From the NCBI RefSeq assembly GCF_001435815.1, contig NZ_AZFV01000010.1, positions 33,687 to 97,686 of the forward strand: DNA of 64,000 bases, given 5' to 3'. Position numbers and translations under genes: made by a program. The DNA is from Companilactobacillus nantensis DSM 16982. GTDB taxonomy: Bacteria > Bacillota > Bacilli > Lactobacillales > Lactobacillaceae. Below the pieces are notes generated by a model that did not search any database, had not been told where the DNA came from, and saw only the letters and a program-made list of their open reading frames with translations. Below are positions 62,409 to 64,000 of the stretch, one piece after another (the first letter of the stretch is position 1; every line of letters starts with the position of its first letter).

Positions 62409-63557
62409 TTATATTAAGTCTAGTAAATTGGCAACGGCATTTTTATCACGATCAAGTACTAATCCACAGTTGTAACAAACGTATTCGTTATGCCTTGTTT
62501 TATGATTTGTGTTTCCCTGGAGAGTAAGTTTGTCATTGCCAGTTTTAATATGTTGGCATTTTGAGCATCGTTGTGTTGAAGGGTAGTATTTATCAGCGAG
62601 GATTAGCTCTTTACCATACCATCTGCACTTATAGCTTAGTAATTGTCGAAAATATCCGAACATGGAGCGGTGCAATCCTTTAGAAGCAACGTGACTCATT
62701 TTCATGTCTTTAACTGATAAGTCCTCAATAACAATCTTGTCATAATCAGTAACAAGTTTTGTGGTGAATTTGTGAACTAGATCATGTTGTATGTAGGCAA
62801 CCTTATGGTAGTTGTTGCGCAACTTGATTTTCATTGCTCTATAACTATTACTTTTGGTTGCTTTTCTGCCATTGACAATTCGTTTGTGAGCTAGTTTTTT
62901 TTGGTAGAACCTAATTTGCTGATATAAATCATCCAATTGTTTGGGTAATGTTCTGATAATACCATTAGTGTAATTAAAATGTCCGACATTTACATCAACA
63001 GCAGAATTATTACCAGTTTTAATCTTTGATTTAAGGTTGACATCAAAAAAGAAATTAGCCCAATATTTATCATCTTCACGATAAATATTAGTGATTCTAA
63101 GTGTTCCGAATAAGTCAATGTTTTTACTAATCCGTATATCGTACCAATATTTTGCACCACAGGGTCTATCTAAACGAAGTTTACCATTAACTACTTTTGC
63201 TCGATCAGTTTTAAAACCCTGACGTGGGGCCCTTTTAGATTTAAAAGTTGGCTTGCCCCAATCAGGTTTTGCTTTGGTAAGAAAGTTTTTCCAAGCTTTT
63301 CCCAAATCCGCGATTGCCAGTTGCAGAGTCCGAGCCGACAGATTGTATTGCCAATCAGCCTTATTAGCTACTAGTTCATTCCGCACAGCGTATGCGCTGG
63401 GACGTGGACTGGTAGAATCAATTGTATATAAATCATACATATCATTCCAAATGGCTAAACCGTGGTTCCAACAAAAACGTCTATAATCACAAAGTTTATC
63501 AAGATTTTCTTTCATGTGACGATTTGGATACAATCTAACCTTTTGCGATTTAATCAT
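62409..63557 (-). CDS. tnpB: TnpB-family RNA-guided nuclease (IS605/IS1341 OrfB)
   Basis: A 382-residue TnpB. The N-terminal OrfB helix-turn-helix (KVRLYPNRHMKENLDKLC, then WNHGLAIWNDM) is followed by a split RuvC domain: first Asp in NSAVDVNVGHFNY, Glu in IVIEDLSVKDM, last Asp in LDRDKNAVANL. A four-cysteine zinc finger lies between (CSKCQHIKT and CYNCG). All catalytic residues are present, so it should be active. No tnpA is near, as in IS1341-type elements. ATG 63557 follows GGAGG. A hairpin abuts the ribosome binding site. Confidence 0.92.
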   Translation of the reverse strand: MIKSQKVRLYPNRHMKENLDKLCDYRRFCWNHGLAIWNDMYDLYTIDSTSPRPSAYAVRNELVANKADWQYNLSARTLQLAIADLGKAWKNFLTKAKPDWGKPTFKSKRAPRQGFKTDRAKVVNGKLRLDRPCGAKYWYDIRISKNIDLFGTLRITNIYREDDKYWANFFFDVNLKSKIKTGNNSAVDVNVGHFNYTNGIIRTLPKQLDDLYQQIRFYQKKLAHKRIVNGRKATKSNSYRAMKIKLRNNYHKVAYIQHDLVHKFTTKLVTDYDKIVIEDLSVKDMKMSHVASKGLHRSMFGYFRQLLSYKCRWYGKELILADKYYPSTQRCSKCQHIKTGNDKLTLQGNTNHKTRHNEYVCYNCGLVLDRDKNAVANLLDLI

Positions 63558-63569
63558 AAATTTAACCTC

Positions 63570-63591
63570 CATCAGAACTCATGTTCTGATG
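63570..63591. other. Hairpin upstream of tnpB
   Basis: CATCAGAAC-TCAT-GTTCTGATG, perfect 9-bp arms, directly before the tnpB ribosome binding site. It may be the left-end hairpin of the element or a brake on tnpB translation. Confidence 0.6.
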
Positions 63592-64000
63592 TGGTAATTT
63601 TAACATCATAAACTATCCACAAACAACAAGGTAAAATTCTCCAAAACGTTGATTCTATGCCATAGCTAATCCTTAAATATCGGTACTCCTATTTGGAATA
63701 ATAAAACTAAGCTACACCATACCTGTACGATTCATTCCATATTTATTTTCTATGAATTAGGTAGATGCTAATAAATTGTTTTATATTTGTTGCTTGTGTT
63801 TTTTCACCTCGTTATATTCTGTGGTTCAGTATAAAACTATAATGCAATGGTGAAATTCGCAATAGGTTTAAGGAACAGTTAAGAGAAATGTTATCAATTC
63901 TTTAAAATTACATTTTACTTTTTTAAGTTTTATGCTATGGTCCATAGTTATATATAGTTTGAATAATAAAAAAATGGAAACAAAACAGACTAAGCTTAGT
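63592..64000. other. AT-rich end of window without a gene
   Basis: No credible gene. Positions 63671-63694 (CTTAAATATCGGTACTCCTAT) resemble the upstream flank of cloverleaf copies O, I and Q, though no cloverleaf follows; it may be a broken copy. Confidence 0.35.

Overview
The window is low-GC Gram-positive DNA of the family Lactobacillaceae. The closest fit is a Companilactobacillus-like species, inferred from gene content and not from a marker gene. The evidence is two PepO endopeptidases, pyruvate oxidase, an isoleucine 2-epimerase very like the Lentilactobacillus buchneri enzyme, KxYKxGKxW-type secreted proteins with BspA repeats and SLAP wall-binding modules, and strong AGGAGG ribosome binding sites. 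No rRNA or tRNA gene, CRISPR array or prophage was seen.

Layout. 1-2.5 kb: end of a metallophosphoesterase and asnB. 2.9-10.3 kb: three tandem BspA/SLAP surface-protein genes, the third lacking its 5' end. 10.9-12.7 kb: an ATP-grasp ligase and a universal stress protein. 13.3-17.7 kb: two pepO paralogues. 18.1-24.3 kb: an MFS exporter, a MacB/FtsX-type ABC exporter, an SDR and a MerR regulator. 24.5 kb: a type I toxin-antitoxin locus. 25-27.2 kb: a four-gene redox operon whose promoter carries the same 20-bp operator as the merR gene. 27.5-31.7 kb: a Ugp-like ABC importer. 31.7-38.7 kb: an EamA permease, a Nat-like ABC exporter, a secreted GH84 hexosaminidase and a GlpF channel. 39.5-45.4 kb: a 2-hydroxyacid dehydrogenase, proline genes split by a marR gene and a repeat, and small genes. 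47-53 kb: an esterase, a MarR/MFS pair, and an acyl-CoA ligase with a thioesterase. 53.6-60 kb: pyruvate oxidase, isoleucine 2-epimerase with its permease, DUF2200, a candidate small RNA and small acidic genes. 60.5-63.6 kb: a two-gene small operon, a SLAP secreted protein and a TnpB element.

The most striking content is intergenic. At least 16 copies of a roughly 180-bp element (one shortened to 96 bp) are scattered in both orientations from 10 to 60 kb. Each copy can fold into a cloverleaf: a long closing stem P1 around three hairpins P2, P3 and P4. The paired sequences differ from copy to copy while staying complementary, and the junctions and loops stay constant. This indicates selection on structure. 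Several copies sit between the terminator of one gene and the promoter of the next. A second, unrelated structured family (three or four copies) shows the same stem covariation, and three copies start directly after a TAG stop codon. These two families are the best candidates here for an undescribed system.
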